64,000 nucleotides of DNA from JAJECS01 sp965243625 (GCA_965243625.1 CBDEVI010000002.1:62001-126000), one strand, 5' to 3'; counted from the stretch's first letter, positions 9,769 to 18,327 are shown. Translations and numbers: made by a program. The notes: generated by a model not told the origin, from the sequence alone.

Positions 9769-9793
9769 GTAGGGGCAGCCCTTGTGGCTGCCC
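9769..9793. repeat. REP-like palindrome, family A (variant)
   Basis: GTAGGGGCAGCC pairs with GGCTGCCC across CTTGT. The same variant recurs at 28853-28879. Confidence 0.7.
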
Positions 9794-9820
9794 GGCCCGG
9801 CGGCTCGCGCTGCGGCTCCG

Positions 9821-9892
9821 GTGGCCCAGGCTGCGTGCAGCCTGGGAGGTACACCCGCGGCGGGTCCCGCGCTGCACGCAGCGCGGGCCACC
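9821..9892. repeat. Pair of family B palindromes
   Basis: CCCAGGCTGC and GCAGCCTGGG (to 9846) form a perfect hairpin next to GGTGG. CCCGCGCTGC and GCAGCGCGGG (9866-9888), followed by CCACCG, form a second one. They lie just beyond the 3' end of the PhyH gene. Confidence 0.7.
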
Positions 9893-9910
9893 GAAAGACG
9901 CCGGGTGTCG

Positions 9911-10666
9911 TCAGCGCTTGAGCGGGTGGTCCTCGCCGAGCAAGGCCTGGATGGGCTCCTCGTCCAGGTAAGTGGCATCCGTGCGGATGTAGTGGCAGGC
10001 GTAGGCCCGCCGCCAGGCGTCGCTCGTGTTGGGCGCGGACTTGTGGAACGTCAGCAGGTGGTGGAATATCACGCCTCCGGCGCGCACCGGCGCGTGCACG
10101 GGCGCGGGCAGTTCGAGGCGCTCTGGAATTAAGTGGGTCGTGCCGCCTTCCCACACGTGCGGCACGGCGCCCTCCAGATGCGAGCCCGCAAAATACTGCA
10201 TGCAGCCGTTGGCCACGGTGGCGTCGTCCAGCGCGCACCACACGGTCACGCCCCAGTCGGCCGGGTCGATGCCGAAGTGGGCGTTGTCCTGGTGCGGGGG
10301 CTTGGCGCTGCCCTGCCGCGGCGGCTTGAGGAACGCCTGATCCGAGTACAGCCGCAGCGGCTCGCCGATGAGCTGGCCCACCATGGCGAGCAACTCCGGC
10401 GATTCGGCATGCCGGAGAAAGACCGCGTCGTGCGGCGCCAGCTCGTTCAGCTTGCGGGGCAAGGCGCCGTCGGCGGGAGCGTCGGGCTCGAGCTGCACTC
10501 CCATGCGCTCGGCGTCGGCGCTGCCGGCGGGGGAGGTCACGGCGTCGATGCGCCGGCGCATTTCTTCGACGTGGGCCGAAAGCACGACGTCTTCCACGAC
10601 GAGGTAGCCGTCGGCGCGAAACTGGGCGACTTGGGCGTCGGTCAGCGGCATTGGCTCAACGTCCAC
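9911..10666 (-). CDS. Phytanoyl-CoA dioxygenase family Fe(II)/2-oxoglutarate oxygenase
   Basis: The 251-residue protein has the PhyH double-stranded beta-helix signature. The iron-binding HxD is in PPHQDNAHFG (about residue 120). A distal His lies in FHHLLTFHKSAPN, followed by the arginine (SDAWRRAYACHYI) expected to hold 2-oxoglutarate. These enzymes hydroxylate small organic substrates, and bacterial members act on very diverse compounds, so the substrate is open. It starts with MDVEPMPLTDAQ, 14 bp after the purE stop codon on the same strand, so it may be the last gene of the purE/IDH transcript. Confidence 0.85.
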   Translation of the reverse strand: MDVEPMPLTDAQVAQFRADGYLVVEDVVLSAHVEEMRRRIDAVTSPAGSADAERMGVQLEPDAPADGALPRKLNELAPHDAVFLRHAESPELLAMVGQLIGEPLRLYSDQAFLKPPRQGSAKPPHQDNAHFGIDPADWGVTVWCALDDATVANGCMQYFAGSHLEGAVPHVWEGGTTHLIPERLELPAPVHAPVRAGGVIFHHLLTFHKSAPNTSDAWRRAYACHYIRTDATYLDEEPIQALLGEDHPLKR

Positions 10667-10682
10667 GCAGAACGAATTGCCC

Positions 10683-11180
10683 TTACTCTAGCGTTTCTTC
10701 GAGGATTTCCGCCGCCTGCGCCACGCGCCGCTGTCGCAGCGTCTCGCGCAGCGCGGGATCGGCCGTGGCGAGAATCTGCGCGGCCAGGATCCCGGCGTTG
10801 ACCGCGCCGGCCTTGCCGATGGCGACCGTGGCGACGGGAATGCCGCGCGGCATCTGCACCGTCGAGAGCAGCGAGTCCAGGCCGTCCAGCGACCACGCCT
10901 GCATCGGCACGCCGATCACGGGCAGCATGGTGTGTGCCGCCACGACTCCGGCCAGGTGAGCCGCGCCGCCTGCGGCAGCGACAATCACGCCCAGTCCGCG
11001 TTCCTCCGCCGTGCTGGCGAATTCCATTGTCTCTGCGGGCGTGCGGTGGGCCGAGAGCACCCGCGCTTCGTGCGCGATGCCCAGCTCATCCAGGGTGTCG
11101 GCGGTGGACTTCATGGTGGCCCAGTCGGAGGAACTGCCCATCAAGATGCCGACTTTCGGGCCCGAGGATTGGTTGCTCAT
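10683..11180 (-). CDS. purE: 5-(carboxyamino)imidazole ribonucleotide mutase PurE
   Basis: PurE moves the carboxyl group of N5-CAIR to give CAIR in purine synthesis. The class I signature is complete: GILMGSSSDWATM at the N-terminus, then the LSAHRTP loop and the VIVAAAGGAAHLAGVVAAHT segment. I chose the internal start MSNQSSGPKVG, giving 165 residues and leaving 7 bp to the isocitrate dehydrogenase stop codon. A start 48 bp upstream would overlap that gene. The usual partner purK is not adjacent. Confidence 0.93.
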   Translation of the reverse strand: MSNQSSGPKVGILMGSSSDWATMKSTADTLDELGIAHEARVLSAHRTPAETMEFASTAEERGLGVIVAAAGGAAHLAGVVAAHTMLPVIGVPMQAWSLDGLDSLLSTVQMPRGIPVATVAIGKAGAVNAGILAAQILATADPALRETLRQRRVAQAAEILEETLE

Positions 11181-11187
11181 AGATTCG

Positions 11188-12639
11188 TCACTCGCCTTGC
11201 GCCAGGGAATATGCGCGCGCGCCGTCAAACGTACACAAGTGCTCGGTTTTGGTGAAGTCCAGCCCCGTCGCGGCGATGCGCCCCAGAAGGGCGACGATTT
11301 GGGCGTGATCCACAGCCGCGCCGTCGTCGCCCGTGAATCGGGCTCGCCACTGGTCCACCAAGAGGCCGTCGGCCACGTTGACGGGCCACACCTGAGCGCC
11401 GCGGTTGCTGATCATCTGTAGGGACAGGTCGGCGCCGTCAGCTTCGTGCAGCTGCCGTGCGAGGTCCTCGGGCTCTCCGCCGCGCCAATCCAGAAAGACA
11501 TCGACGCCCACGGTCTCCTTGGCTGGTTTGCCGCTCGGGACCGACGCCGGGTGCACCGGGGTTCGGCCGCCAACTCCGTACACGGCGACGGGCAGCGTCT
11601 GGGGCAACTCGCCGATGCGGTCGGCCACGGCCTGGCCGAACTCCCGCGTGCCGACCTTGGCCGTGCTGTACTCCGGCGTGTGGATGTCGTAGGTGTGAAT
11701 GCCGTCTTCCAGAGTTCGCAGCCAGGCGTTCTGCACCCGGCCGGCCACGTCGGCCTGGCCGATGTGATCCAGCATGAGCACGGCGGCGTTGAGCAGGCCG
11801 GACGGATTGGCCAGGTTCTGACCCGCGCGGCGCGGCGCGGACCCGTGAATGGCCTCGAACATCGCCGCGTTCTCGCCGATATTGGCGGCCCCGGCGAGGC
11901 CCACCGAGCCCGCAATCTGCGCCGCAACATCGGACAGGATGTCGCCGTAGAGGTTCGGCAGCACCACCACGTCGAACATCTCCGGCGTGTCGGCCAGCTT
12001 GGCGGCGCCGATGTCCACGATCCAGTATTCGGCTTCGATGTCCGGATACTCCGCCGCGATTTCGTCGAAGACCTCATGGAAGAGGCCGTCCGACAGCTTC
12101 ATGATGTTGTCCTTGGCGAAGGCGGTGACCTTGGACCGACTGTGATGCCGGGCGTACTCGAAGGCGTAGCGAATGATGCGCTCGCTGCCCGGTCGAGAGA
12201 TGAGCTTGAGGGACTGCATCACGTCGGCGGACTGGCGGTATTCGATGCCGGCGTAGAGGTCTTCCTCGTTCTCGCGGATCAGCACCACGTTCATGTCGGG
12301 GTGGTGCTTGGTCTGAATGTAGGGATGAAACGTAGCGGCGGGCCGCACGTTGGCGAAGAGGCCGAGCGCGACGCGCGTGGTCACATTTAGGCTCTTGAAG
12401 CCGCCGCCCTGCGGCGTGGTGATGGGCGCCTTGAGGAAGACGCGCGTGCGCCGGATGGACTCCCACGCGGCGTCGTCGATGCCGGTGGTGATGCCGCGCT
12501 GGTAGACCCTTTCGCCGATCTCGATGACTTCGGGCTCGATGCGCGCCCCGGCAGTCTCGAGAACGTGCATGACCGCCGGCATGATCTCGGGGCCGATGCC
12601 GTCGCCATAGGCCACGGTGATCGGGGTCTTATCCGTCAT
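11188..12639 (-). CDS. icd: NADP-type isocitrate dehydrogenase with C-terminal extension
   Basis: The 483-residue enzyme belongs to the isocitrate/isopropylmalate dehydrogenase family. VAYGDGIGPEIM opens the fold. KAPITTPQGGGFKSLNVTTR contains the serine/asparagine substrate loop, and VVLPNLYGDILSDVAAQIAG carries the metal-binding aspartates. About 140 residues follow the catalytic core (from TLPVAVYGVGGRTPV), matching the long form known from Thermus and Rickettsia rather than the 416-residue E. coli form. It should convert isocitrate to 2-oxoglutarate and CO2. It sits directly upstream of purE in one transcript. Confidence 0.88.
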   Translation of the reverse strand: MTDKTPITVAYGDGIGPEIMPAVMHVLETAGARIEPEVIEIGERVYQRGITTGIDDAAWESIRRTRVFLKAPITTPQGGGFKSLNVTTRVALGLFANVRPAATFHPYIQTKHHPDMNVVLIRENEEDLYAGIEYRQSADVMQSLKLISRPGSERIIRYAFEYARHHSRSKVTAFAKDNIMKLSDGLFHEVFDEIAAEYPDIEAEYWIVDIGAAKLADTPEMFDVVVLPNLYGDILSDVAAQIAGSVGLAGAANIGENAAMFEAIHGSAPRRAGQNLANPSGLLNAAVLMLDHIGQADVAGRVQNAWLRTLEDGIHTYDIHTPEYSTAKVGTREFGQAVADRIGELPQTLPVAVYGVGGRTPVHPASVPSGKPAKETVGVDVFLDWRGGEPEDLARQLHEADGADLSLQMISNRGAQVWPVNVADGLLVDQWRARFTGDDGAAVDHAQIVALLGRIAATGLDFTKTEHLCTFDGARAYSLAQGE

Positions 12640-12716
12640 TCGGGTCTCCTGCGCCAGGCAACGGCGCCTAGCATATCGCCGTCGTCACCGGGCGTCTCCG
12701 GCTCGGGTCACCTCGC

Positions 12717-13292
12717 TCACGCCCAGCGCAGCGTGGGATCGCCGGGCACGTAGCGGACGAACTCGCGAAACGCCGCCATGAGCTGGCGCACCCGCTCGCG
12801 CAGGCGTTCGTCGGTCAGCCGACCCTGGTCGTCGAACGCGCCCCAGGCGCCGGCCACGAACACCTCCGGATCGATCATCACCCGCATGCTGTTGTGCAGC
12901 GCGATCTCGCGCAGGTGCATTTGGGCCCGCACCGTGCCGAAGCGCCCGCCCGCGCCCATGATGGCCATGGGCTTCCCGTCCAGCGGCGAGTCGGGCCCCC
13001 GCGAGGCCCAGTCGATGGCGTTCTTGAGCACGCCGGGGATCGAGTAGTTGTACTCCGGCGTGGCGATTAGCAGGCCGTCGGCGGCGGCAAGGGCCTGGCG
13101 AAACTCCTCGACCGGCGCGGGGACTCCGTCGTCCTCGAGATCGCGGTTGTAAAGCGGCAGCCGCGCCAGGTCCACGATGTCAAGGCGCGTATCGGCGGGC
13201 GCCAGGGCCTGGGCCTCGCGCAAGAGCGCCGCGTTGAACGAATCGCGGCGCAAGCTCCCGGCGATTCCCGCCAGCACTACCTCATCGGCCAT
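12717..13292 (-). CDS. NADPH-dependent FMN reductase family protein
   Basis: This 191-residue flavodoxin-like protein has the FMN phosphate loop GSLRRDSFNAALLREA (residues 10-25) and the typical TPEYNYSIPGVLKNAIDWAS motif (about 79-98), as in ChrR/YieF-type quinone and azo reductases. It is expected to be a cytoplasmic flavoprotein reducing quinones or other electrophiles with NAD(P)H. It stands alone between the isocitrate dehydrogenase and the aldolase pair. Confidence 0.9.
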   Translation of the reverse strand: MADEVVLAGIAGSLRRDSFNAALLREAQALAPADTRLDIVDLARLPLYNRDLEDDGVPAPVEEFRQALAAADGLLIATPEYNYSIPGVLKNAIDWASRGPDSPLDGKPMAIMGAGGRFGTVRAQMHLREIALHNSMRVMIDPEVFVAGAWGAFDDQGRLTDERLRERVRQLMAAFREFVRYVPGDPTLRWA

Positions 13293-13485
13293 CGCGCAAC
13301 CTGTTTCTGTCCGCCAAAGTCCCGGAAATCGGGGCCTCCTTCACCATGATCGGGGCATGACGCCAGGCGGCCAAGCGAATTCTGGCGAGTCGGCGTATAG
13401 ATCGACTGAAGAGCAATGCTCGTGGCGGCGGCCGCAGATTTCTCGCTTCGCTCGAAATGACAAGTGGTGGGCTGCCCGGTGTCCG

Positions 13486-13513
13486 GTGGCCCAGGCTGCG
13501 TGCAGCCTGGGAA
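13486..13513. repeat. Family B palindrome
   Basis: GTGGCCCAGGCTGC and GCAGCCTGGGAAT form a perfect 10-bp hairpin, the same sequence as at 9821-9846. About 40 bp upstream (about 13429-13462) lies a family D unit with TTTCTCGCTTCGCTCGAAA. Confidence 0.7.
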
Positions 13514-13565
13514 TCCGCCCGGCAGCGAACGATCGGACTAGCGACTCTCCAGGCGATGGCAGCGC

Positions 13566-14495
13566 CTACACCGGCATTTCGCGCTTGGTATAGCCCCGCC
13601 CGAAGGCCGCGTGGGCCTCGCCGCCGCCGATGATCAGGGCGCCGATCTCGTCGATGAGGTGCCGCACCTGCTCCTCCATCGTCATGCCCGGGTCGGCCCA
13701 GCTGCACAGGAACGGAAGCCCCGCCGCGGCGCAGGCGGCGCGAACGGTCGTGCGGGCGGCGTCCATCTCGGGCGGGTAGGGCGGGTCGTGCCGCGAGGCA
13801 TGGCCGAACGACATGCCCATGTCGCCCGGTCCCCACTCGGCGAACCCGATGCCAGGCACGGCGGTCGTCTCACGGGCGCGTTGCACGGCGTGGCGGTCCT
13901 CGATCTTGAGTCCCAGCAGCAGCTCCCCGTGCGGATTGAGCGGCCATGGATCGGCGACGCGCAGGTATGCCTCGGGGTCGAGCCCCCAAATCTCGGCCGC
14001 GGCCGACTGCCCACCCGCGCCGCGGGTGCCTTCACCGAGGCCCGACCCGACGCCGACGGTCTGAAACGGAAAGCGACAGGCCTCCACGAAGGCGCGCACG
14101 GCCGCGGGGTCCCGCGCGTGGCACAGCAGCAGGCCATGGACCCCCGCGGTGAGGATGTGCCGGATTTGCCACGCGTTGGCGTGGATCTCGGCCGTGGACG
14201 CGCCGTGGGCCGGGAGGGTGCAAATCACCGTCGGCGTGGGATGGCCGCTGCGCGTCGGCCCGGCGTCGCGCAGGCCGCGCATGAATGCGGTCAGCCCGAC
14301 CACGTCGAGCGGAAAGTGCTCAAATTCGACCGTGAGATAGTCCGCCCAGGTACCGGACTGTTCGAGTCCGGCCTCGTAGCTCAGCTCGGGCACGCCGTCC
14401 ATGTAGATCGGCTGGCCGGATTCGAGCAACTCGATGCAACGGTTGACGCGGGCCACACGCTCTCCTCTCGACGGAGCGGGCTCTGACGCCGCCAT
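13566..14495 (-). CDS. HpcH/HpaI aldolase / citrate lyase beta family protein
   Basis: The 309-residue TIM-barrel protein carries the family motifs: LLLGLKIEDRHAVQ (metal-binding Glu), GIGFAEWGPGDMGMSFG (Asp and substrate loop) and a central LLCHARDP histidine region. Members cleave or form 4-hydroxy-2-oxo acids with a divalent metal, for example 2-keto-3-deoxy sugar acids or 4-hydroxy-2-oxoheptanedioate. The start codon is separated by only one base from the stop codon of the upstream phosphorylase gene, so the two are translationally close and probably act together. The substrate is not known. Confidence 0.8.
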   Translation of the reverse strand: MAASEPAPSRGERVARVNRCIELLESGQPIYMDGVPELSYEAGLEQSGTWADYLTVEFEHFPLDVVGLTAFMRGLRDAGPTRSGHPTPTVICTLPAHGASTAEIHANAWQIRHILTAGVHGLLLCHARDPAAVRAFVEACRFPFQTVGVGSGLGEGTRGAGGQSAAAEIWGLDPEAYLRVADPWPLNPHGELLLGLKIEDRHAVQRARETTAVPGIGFAEWGPGDMGMSFGHASRHDPPYPPEMDAARTTVRAACAAAGLPFLCSWADPGMTMEEQVRHLIDEIGALIIGGGEAHAAFGRGYTKREMPV

Positions 14496-14496
14496 C

Positions 14497-15294
14497 CTAC
14501 GCCTCGGCGGCGATGAGCTTGCGGGCGGCCGCCAGCATCACCTGCGCCAGGTCGGCGCAATTGACGCGATATTCGTCGGTCCCGAATATGTTGCCCCACC
14601 CGGGGTCGAATACGTGGTCGCTGACGGTGAGGATGAGCCCGATGTCGACGCCCCGCACGGCGGCCAGCGTCATCGCCGCGGAAGACTCCATCTCGACGCC
14701 CAGGTCGCCGTCGGCGGCGTAACGCGCCACCTTGCCGCGAAACTCGCGGTAGGGGGCGTCGGTGGTCCAGATGCGGCCCTCGTGAGCAGGCCGCGAGCCT
14801 GCGCGCGCGGCTTCCAGCAGCGCCCGCGTGGCGGGGCCTGAGGCGGCGGCCGCATGCTTCGGCCCGGCGTAGTGGAAGGACGTGCCCTCCTCGCGCCGCG
14901 CGCCGGTGGGGACCACCTGGTGGCCAATGTGAATGTGCGGCTGCAAGCTGCCCACCGCGCCGCCAATGAGAATCGTCCGCGCACCGCCCGCGATCAACTC
15001 TTCGAGCGTCATCACCGTCCACGACGCCCCCGCGGACAGCTTGGCGGCTGCCGCCGGCGTCCCATCCAGCTCGCCGACGCGCACGCTGGAACGCCAGGTG
15101 GGCTGGGCCCCAATCGCGTCCGCAAGGACCTCGATGGTCGGCGGCATGAACGAGGCCAGCACCAGCGGGGCGCTGGCCGTGCGCTCGGCCTCGCCCGCGC
15201 GCTCGGCCAGCTCGCGCATGTGGTGACCGGGATCGATCACCGGCTCGTCGTCGCCGAATGCGTCGAGCCAGTCCACGGGCGAGGTTGATGGCAT
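14497..15294 (-). CDS. Nucleoside phosphorylase (PNP/UDP family)
   Basis: The 265-residue protein shows the PNP_UDP_1 pattern: TILIGGAVGSLQPHIHIGHQ (phosphate and base site), a central EEGTSFHYA, GVEMESSAAM with the ribose-binding Met-Glu, and the late SDHVF aspartate. It should split a nucleoside with phosphate into base and pentose-1-phosphate; the spacing resembles uridine phosphorylase more than MTA phosphorylase. The partner HpcH/HpaI-type gene starts one base after its stop codon. It is divergent from rfbB across about 100 bp, which must hold both promoters. Confidence 0.85.
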   Translation of the reverse strand: MPSTSPVDWLDAFGDDEPVIDPGHHMRELAERAGEAERTASAPLVLASFMPPTIEVLADAIGAQPTWRSSVRVGELDGTPAAAAKLSAGASWTVMTLEELIAGGARTILIGGAVGSLQPHIHIGHQVVPTGARREEGTSFHYAGPKHAAAASGPATRALLEAARAGSRPAHEGRIWTTDAPYREFRGKVARYAADGDLGVEMESSAAMTLAAVRGVDIGLILTVSDHVFDPGWGNIFGTDEYRVNCADLAQVMLAAARKLIAAEA

Positions 15295-15395
15295 GCGGAA
15301 GCGGTGGCGTTGAGGGGGGCGGAAAATGAGCCTAGCAGCCCACGGCCGGCGCCCCTGCGCCGCGGGCCCATGGACCGCCGCCGCTAGAATGCCGC

Positions 15396-16421
15396 ATGGC
15401 AGACGGTCCGATCCTGGTTATTGCCGGGGGCGCGGGATTCATCGGCGCGAACTTCGCGCGCTATGTCGCCGCCGCCCGCCCGGAGTGGCGGCTGCGCGTC
15501 CTGGACAAGCTCACCTACGCCGGCGACCGGCGGCGTCTGGCGGGCCTTGACGCCGAGTTCATCGCGGGCGACATCGCCGATCCCGAGGCCGCCGCATCGG
15601 TCCTCGCCGGGGCGCGCTGGCTGGTGAATTTCGCCGCCGAGACCCACGTGGACCGGTCGTTGCAGGACGCGCAGGCCTTCCTGCGCACGAACGTCACCGG
15701 GACCTTTGTCCTGATGAGCGCGGCCGGCGACGCCGGCGTCGAGCGCATCGTGCACGTCAGCACCGATGAGGTGTACGGCGAGAGCCACGGCCAGGCGTTT
15801 CGTGAGGACGACCTGCTGCGGCCGCGCAGCCCCTATTCGGCCAGCAAGGCCGGCGGCGACTTGCAGGTGCTGGCGCTCCACGCCACCTACGGCCTGCCGG
15901 TGTGCATCACGCGCGGCGCGAACACCATCGGCGGCTGGCAGCACCCCGAGAAGGCCGTGCCGCTGTTCACGATCAATGCCTTGCTCGACAAGCCGCTGCC
16001 GGTCTACGGCCGGGGCGAGCAGCGCCGGGACCGTCTGCACGTGGACGACCACTCCCGCGCCGTCCTCAGCGTGTTGGAACGGGGTGAGGTTGGCACGGTG
16101 TACAACGTGGCCGCCGGTAACAACCGGGACAACCTCACCGTCGCCAAGGCGATCCTGGAGCGGCTGGACCGGCCCGAATCGCTCATCCGGTTCGTGGCGG
16201 ACCGGCCCGGCCACGACTGGGACTACATCATGGACGCCTCGCGGCTGCGCGACCTCGGCTGGCAACCCGAGCACGACTTCCGGTCGGCGCTCGACCGAAC
16301 GGTCGATTGGTACGTCGCGCACCGCGACTGGTGGGAGCCGATCGTGTCCGGCGAGTTCCAGCACTACTACGACCGCCAGTACGGCCGACGTCTCGCCACC
16401 TCCGAGGCCTATCGGCCCTAG
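15396..16421 (+). CDS. rfbB: dTDP-glucose 4,6-dehydratase
   Basis: This 341-residue extended SDR enzyme has the NAD motif GGAGFIGANFARY, the catalytic STDEVYGES (Thr/Asp/Glu), the YSASKAGGD Tyr-Lys pair, and HPEKAVPLF as in RmlB. It turns dTDP-glucose into dTDP-4-keto-6-deoxyglucose, the entry to rhamnose and other deoxysugars. No rmlA, rmlC or rmlD follows; the nucleotidyltransferase at 28994 is 12 kb away. Other NDP-sugar dehydratases are possible but less likely. Confidence 0.85.
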   Translation: MADGPILVIAGGAGFIGANFARYVAAARPEWRLRVLDKLTYAGDRRRLAGLDAEFIAGDIADPEAAASVLAGARWLVNFAAETHVDRSLQDAQAFLRTNVTGTFVLMSAAGDAGVERIVHVSTDEVYGESHGQAFREDDLLRPRSPYSASKAGGDLQVLALHATYGLPVCITRGANTIGGWQHPEKAVPLFTINALLDKPLPVYGRGEQRRDRLHVDDHSRAVLSVLERGEVGTVYNVAAGNNRDNLTVAKAILERLDRPESLIRFVADRPGHDWDYIMDASRLRDLGWQPEHDFRSALDRTVDWYVAHRDWWEPIVSGEFQHYYDRQYGRRLATSEAYRP

Positions 16422-16517
16422 GAGTTCGACGCGGCGTCGCGGCGCGTTAGACGTGTGCCGCTGGCAAGATGTACCAGGCGGATATCAGAAACGCCGTGAT
16501 GGAGCTGTGAACGGTCA

Positions 16518-17180
16518 ATGACTTCTGCAACCAGCGGTCCCCTCGTCGCGCGGCGCGGTTGGCGCGACGCCTGGGCCTGGATGCGCTGGGACGTGCCGAC
16601 GCGCATCGTGCTGCTGATCGCCGCACCGCTGATCTGGATCGCCGTGGCCGGCATCGACCCGTTGGCGATCGGGTTGCGATTCGACATCTACTTTCGCGAT
16701 TGGCTGCTCATCGCACTGATAGCCCTCGGCGCCGGATTGGTATCGCTGGCCTACCGCCGCTGGCTGTGGCGGCCCCGTACCGCCCCCGACCGGTCCGCAT
16801 TGGCGCTGGAGTTGCCGTTCTTCGTCGTCCTCAATCCCGTCGCTGAGGAGCTGTTCTTCCGGGGCGCCGCGCTGTTCGGACTGGCCAATCTGGTAGGGAT
16901 GCCGTGGGCCATCGCGATCACGTCGGTCGTGTTCGGCCTGCATCACGCGCTGGCGCGGTTTCCGGTTTCGTTTCTGGTCCTTGGAACTTTGGGCGGGGCG
17001 TTGTTCGGCATCGTGACGGCGTACTACTGGTCCATCGTTCCGGCCATCATCATGCACGCGGCCGCCGACCTTGCGATCTTCGTCGTCGCCGGTCTCATGG
17101 CCAGGCGGGCCTGGGCCAACGACCGTCCGCCAGGGGTCGAGCCACCCCCTGTTGATAGACTTGCCGCACCGACCCCGTAG
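16518..17180 (+). CDS. CPBP-family intramembrane metalloprotease
   Basis: The 220-residue protein has several hydrophobic helices and the CPBP/Rce1 motifs: NPVAEELFFRGAALFG (EExxxR) near residue 110, FGLHHALARFP (second metal ligand His), and a late IIMHAAADLAIF histidine. Family members are membrane proteases, often linked to protein maturation or bacteriocin immunity. The coding frame ends at TAG 17178-17180, and these three bases are also positions 8-10 of the tRNA-Arg gene. CDS and tRNA therefore overlap by 10 bp on the same strand. Confidence 0.88.
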   Translation: MTSATSGPLVARRGWRDAWAWMRWDVPTRIVLLIAAPLIWIAVAGIDPLAIGLRFDIYFRDWLLIALIALGAGLVSLAYRRWLWRPRTAPDRSALALELPFFVVLNPVAEELFFRGAALFGLANLVGMPWAIAITSVVFGLHHALARFPVSFLVLGTLGGALFGIVTAYYWSIVPAIIMHAAADLAIFVVAGLMARRAWANDRPPGVEPPPVDRLAAPTP

Positions 17181-17244
17181 CTCAGTTGGATAGAGCGTGT
17201 GGTTGCGGACCACAAGGTCGGAGGTTCGAGTCCTCTCGGGGTCG
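17171..17244 (+). tRNA. tRNA-Arg, anticodon GCG
   Basis: The cloverleaf is complete. The acceptor stem GACCCCG/CGGGGTC has seven pairs. The D arm is GCTC-AGTTGGATA-GAGC, with A20 as expected for arginine tRNAs. The anticodon stem TGTGG/CCACA encloses TTGCGGA (anticodon 17204-17206), and the variable loop is AGGTC. The T arm GGAGG-TTCGAGT-CCTCT has one G-T pair. The discriminator base is G and CCA is not encoded. GCG reads CGC and CGU directly, whereas most bacteria use ACG converted to ICG. The first 10 bases overlap the 3' end of the CPBP gene. Confidence 0.93.
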
Positions 17245-17281
17245 CCCATATGTATGACGCACCGTTTCCGTTGGATCGCGC

Positions 17282-18253
17282 GTGAGTGACACGTGCCGTC
17301 TGGGCGCCACCGGCATCACCGTCGGTCGGGTTGGCGTGGGTACCTGGCAGTGGGGTGACACGAAGTACTGGAAGTATGGCCGCGTGCACAAGCGCGAGGA
17401 CGTGGAAGGCGCATTCGCCGCTGCGCGCGAAGCCGAATGCAATCTCTTCGACACCGCCGAAATCTACGGCCGCGGCGAGTCGGAGCGAATTCTCGGCCCG
17501 CTGGCCCGCGCGTCCCGCGGAACGGTGGTGGCCACCAAGTATTGGCCGTCACCGCGGCGCTTCCGGTCCACCTCGGTCGATGACGCGATCGATCGCAGCC
17601 TGGCGCGTCTCGGCCTCGACACCATTGACCTCTATCAGATCCACTGGCCGATGAGCCTGATTCCTCATCGACGGCTCGCAGAGGCGCTGGCGCGCGCAGT
17701 CCGCGACCGTCGCGTGCGTGCGGTGGGCGTGAGCAACTTCACCGCCCGCGCCATGCGGCGGATGCACGCGCGCCTGGCCGATCTCGGCGTGCCCCTGGCG
17801 TCGAACCAGGTCGAGTACAGCCTCTTGCGGCGCGCGCCCGAGACGAACGGCGTGCTCAAGGCGTGCCAGGAGCTGAACGTGACGCTGCTGGCCTATAGCC
17901 CCCTGGCCCAGGGCATGCTCACCGGCAACTATCACTTCAACAGCCGGCCGGGCGACGGCCGGCGCTGGTCGCCGCGGTTTCGCGACAAGGGCTACGAAGC
18001 CGCGGCCCCCGTGGTCGACACGCTGACCAAGGTGGCCGAGCGGCACGACTGCTACCCGGCACAGGTGGCGCTGGCCTGGCTGCTGCGGCGCCCCGGCGTG
18101 GTGGTCATTCCCGGCGCCAAATACGCCGAGCAGGCTCGCACCAACGCCGGCGCGTTCGACATCACGCTCACGCCCGAGGACGAGCGCGAACTCGACGTTC
18201 GGACCGAGAAGTTCAAGTACGGCGCCCTGCTCGCCCGACCCGTTATGGGGTAA
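17282..18253 (+). CDS. Aldo/keto reductase
   Basis: The 323-residue protein starts at GTG 17282 (MSDTCRLGATG). It shows the AKR tetrad: Asp and Tyr in FDTAEIYGRGESE, Lys in VVATKYWPSP and His in LYQIHWP. VGVSNFTARAM and the C-terminal VVIPGAKYAEQARTNAGA, the NADPH-binding loop, also fit. It should reduce aldehydes or ketones, or oxidise sugars, in the cytoplasm. It follows the tRNA by 37 bp and may share its transcript. Confidence 0.9.
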   Translation: MSDTCRLGATGITVGRVGVGTWQWGDTKYWKYGRVHKREDVEGAFAAAREAECNLFDTAEIYGRGESERILGPLARASRGTVVATKYWPSPRRFRSTSVDDAIDRSLARLGLDTIDLYQIHWPMSLIPHRRLAEALARAVRDRRVRAVGVSNFTARAMRRMHARLADLGVPLASNQVEYSLLRRAPETNGVLKACQELNVTLLAYSPLAQGMLTGNYHFNSRPGDGRRWSPRFRDKGYEAAAPVVDTLTKVAERHDCYPAQVALAWLLRRPGVVVIPGAKYAEQARTNAGAFDITLTPEDERELDVRTEKFKYGALLARPVMG

Positions 18254-18327
18254 ACGGCTTCCAGGGAGCGGACACCCGTCCGCAACCGCTCCGTCAGTGC
18301 CGCGGAAAAAGACCTGCGCCTAACTCC

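Noticed and set aside
8285..9772. A 495-residue plus-strand frame opposite the CehA/McbA-like gene
   Set aside because: The minus-strand frame has HxH and other motifs; the plus-strand frame ends inside a palindrome and has none.
17171..17244. tRNA read as histidine tRNA
   Set aside because: The loop TTGCGGA gives GCG, not GTG; the 5-bp anticodon stem fixes the register, and the extra 5' G of tRNA-His is not needed to pair here.
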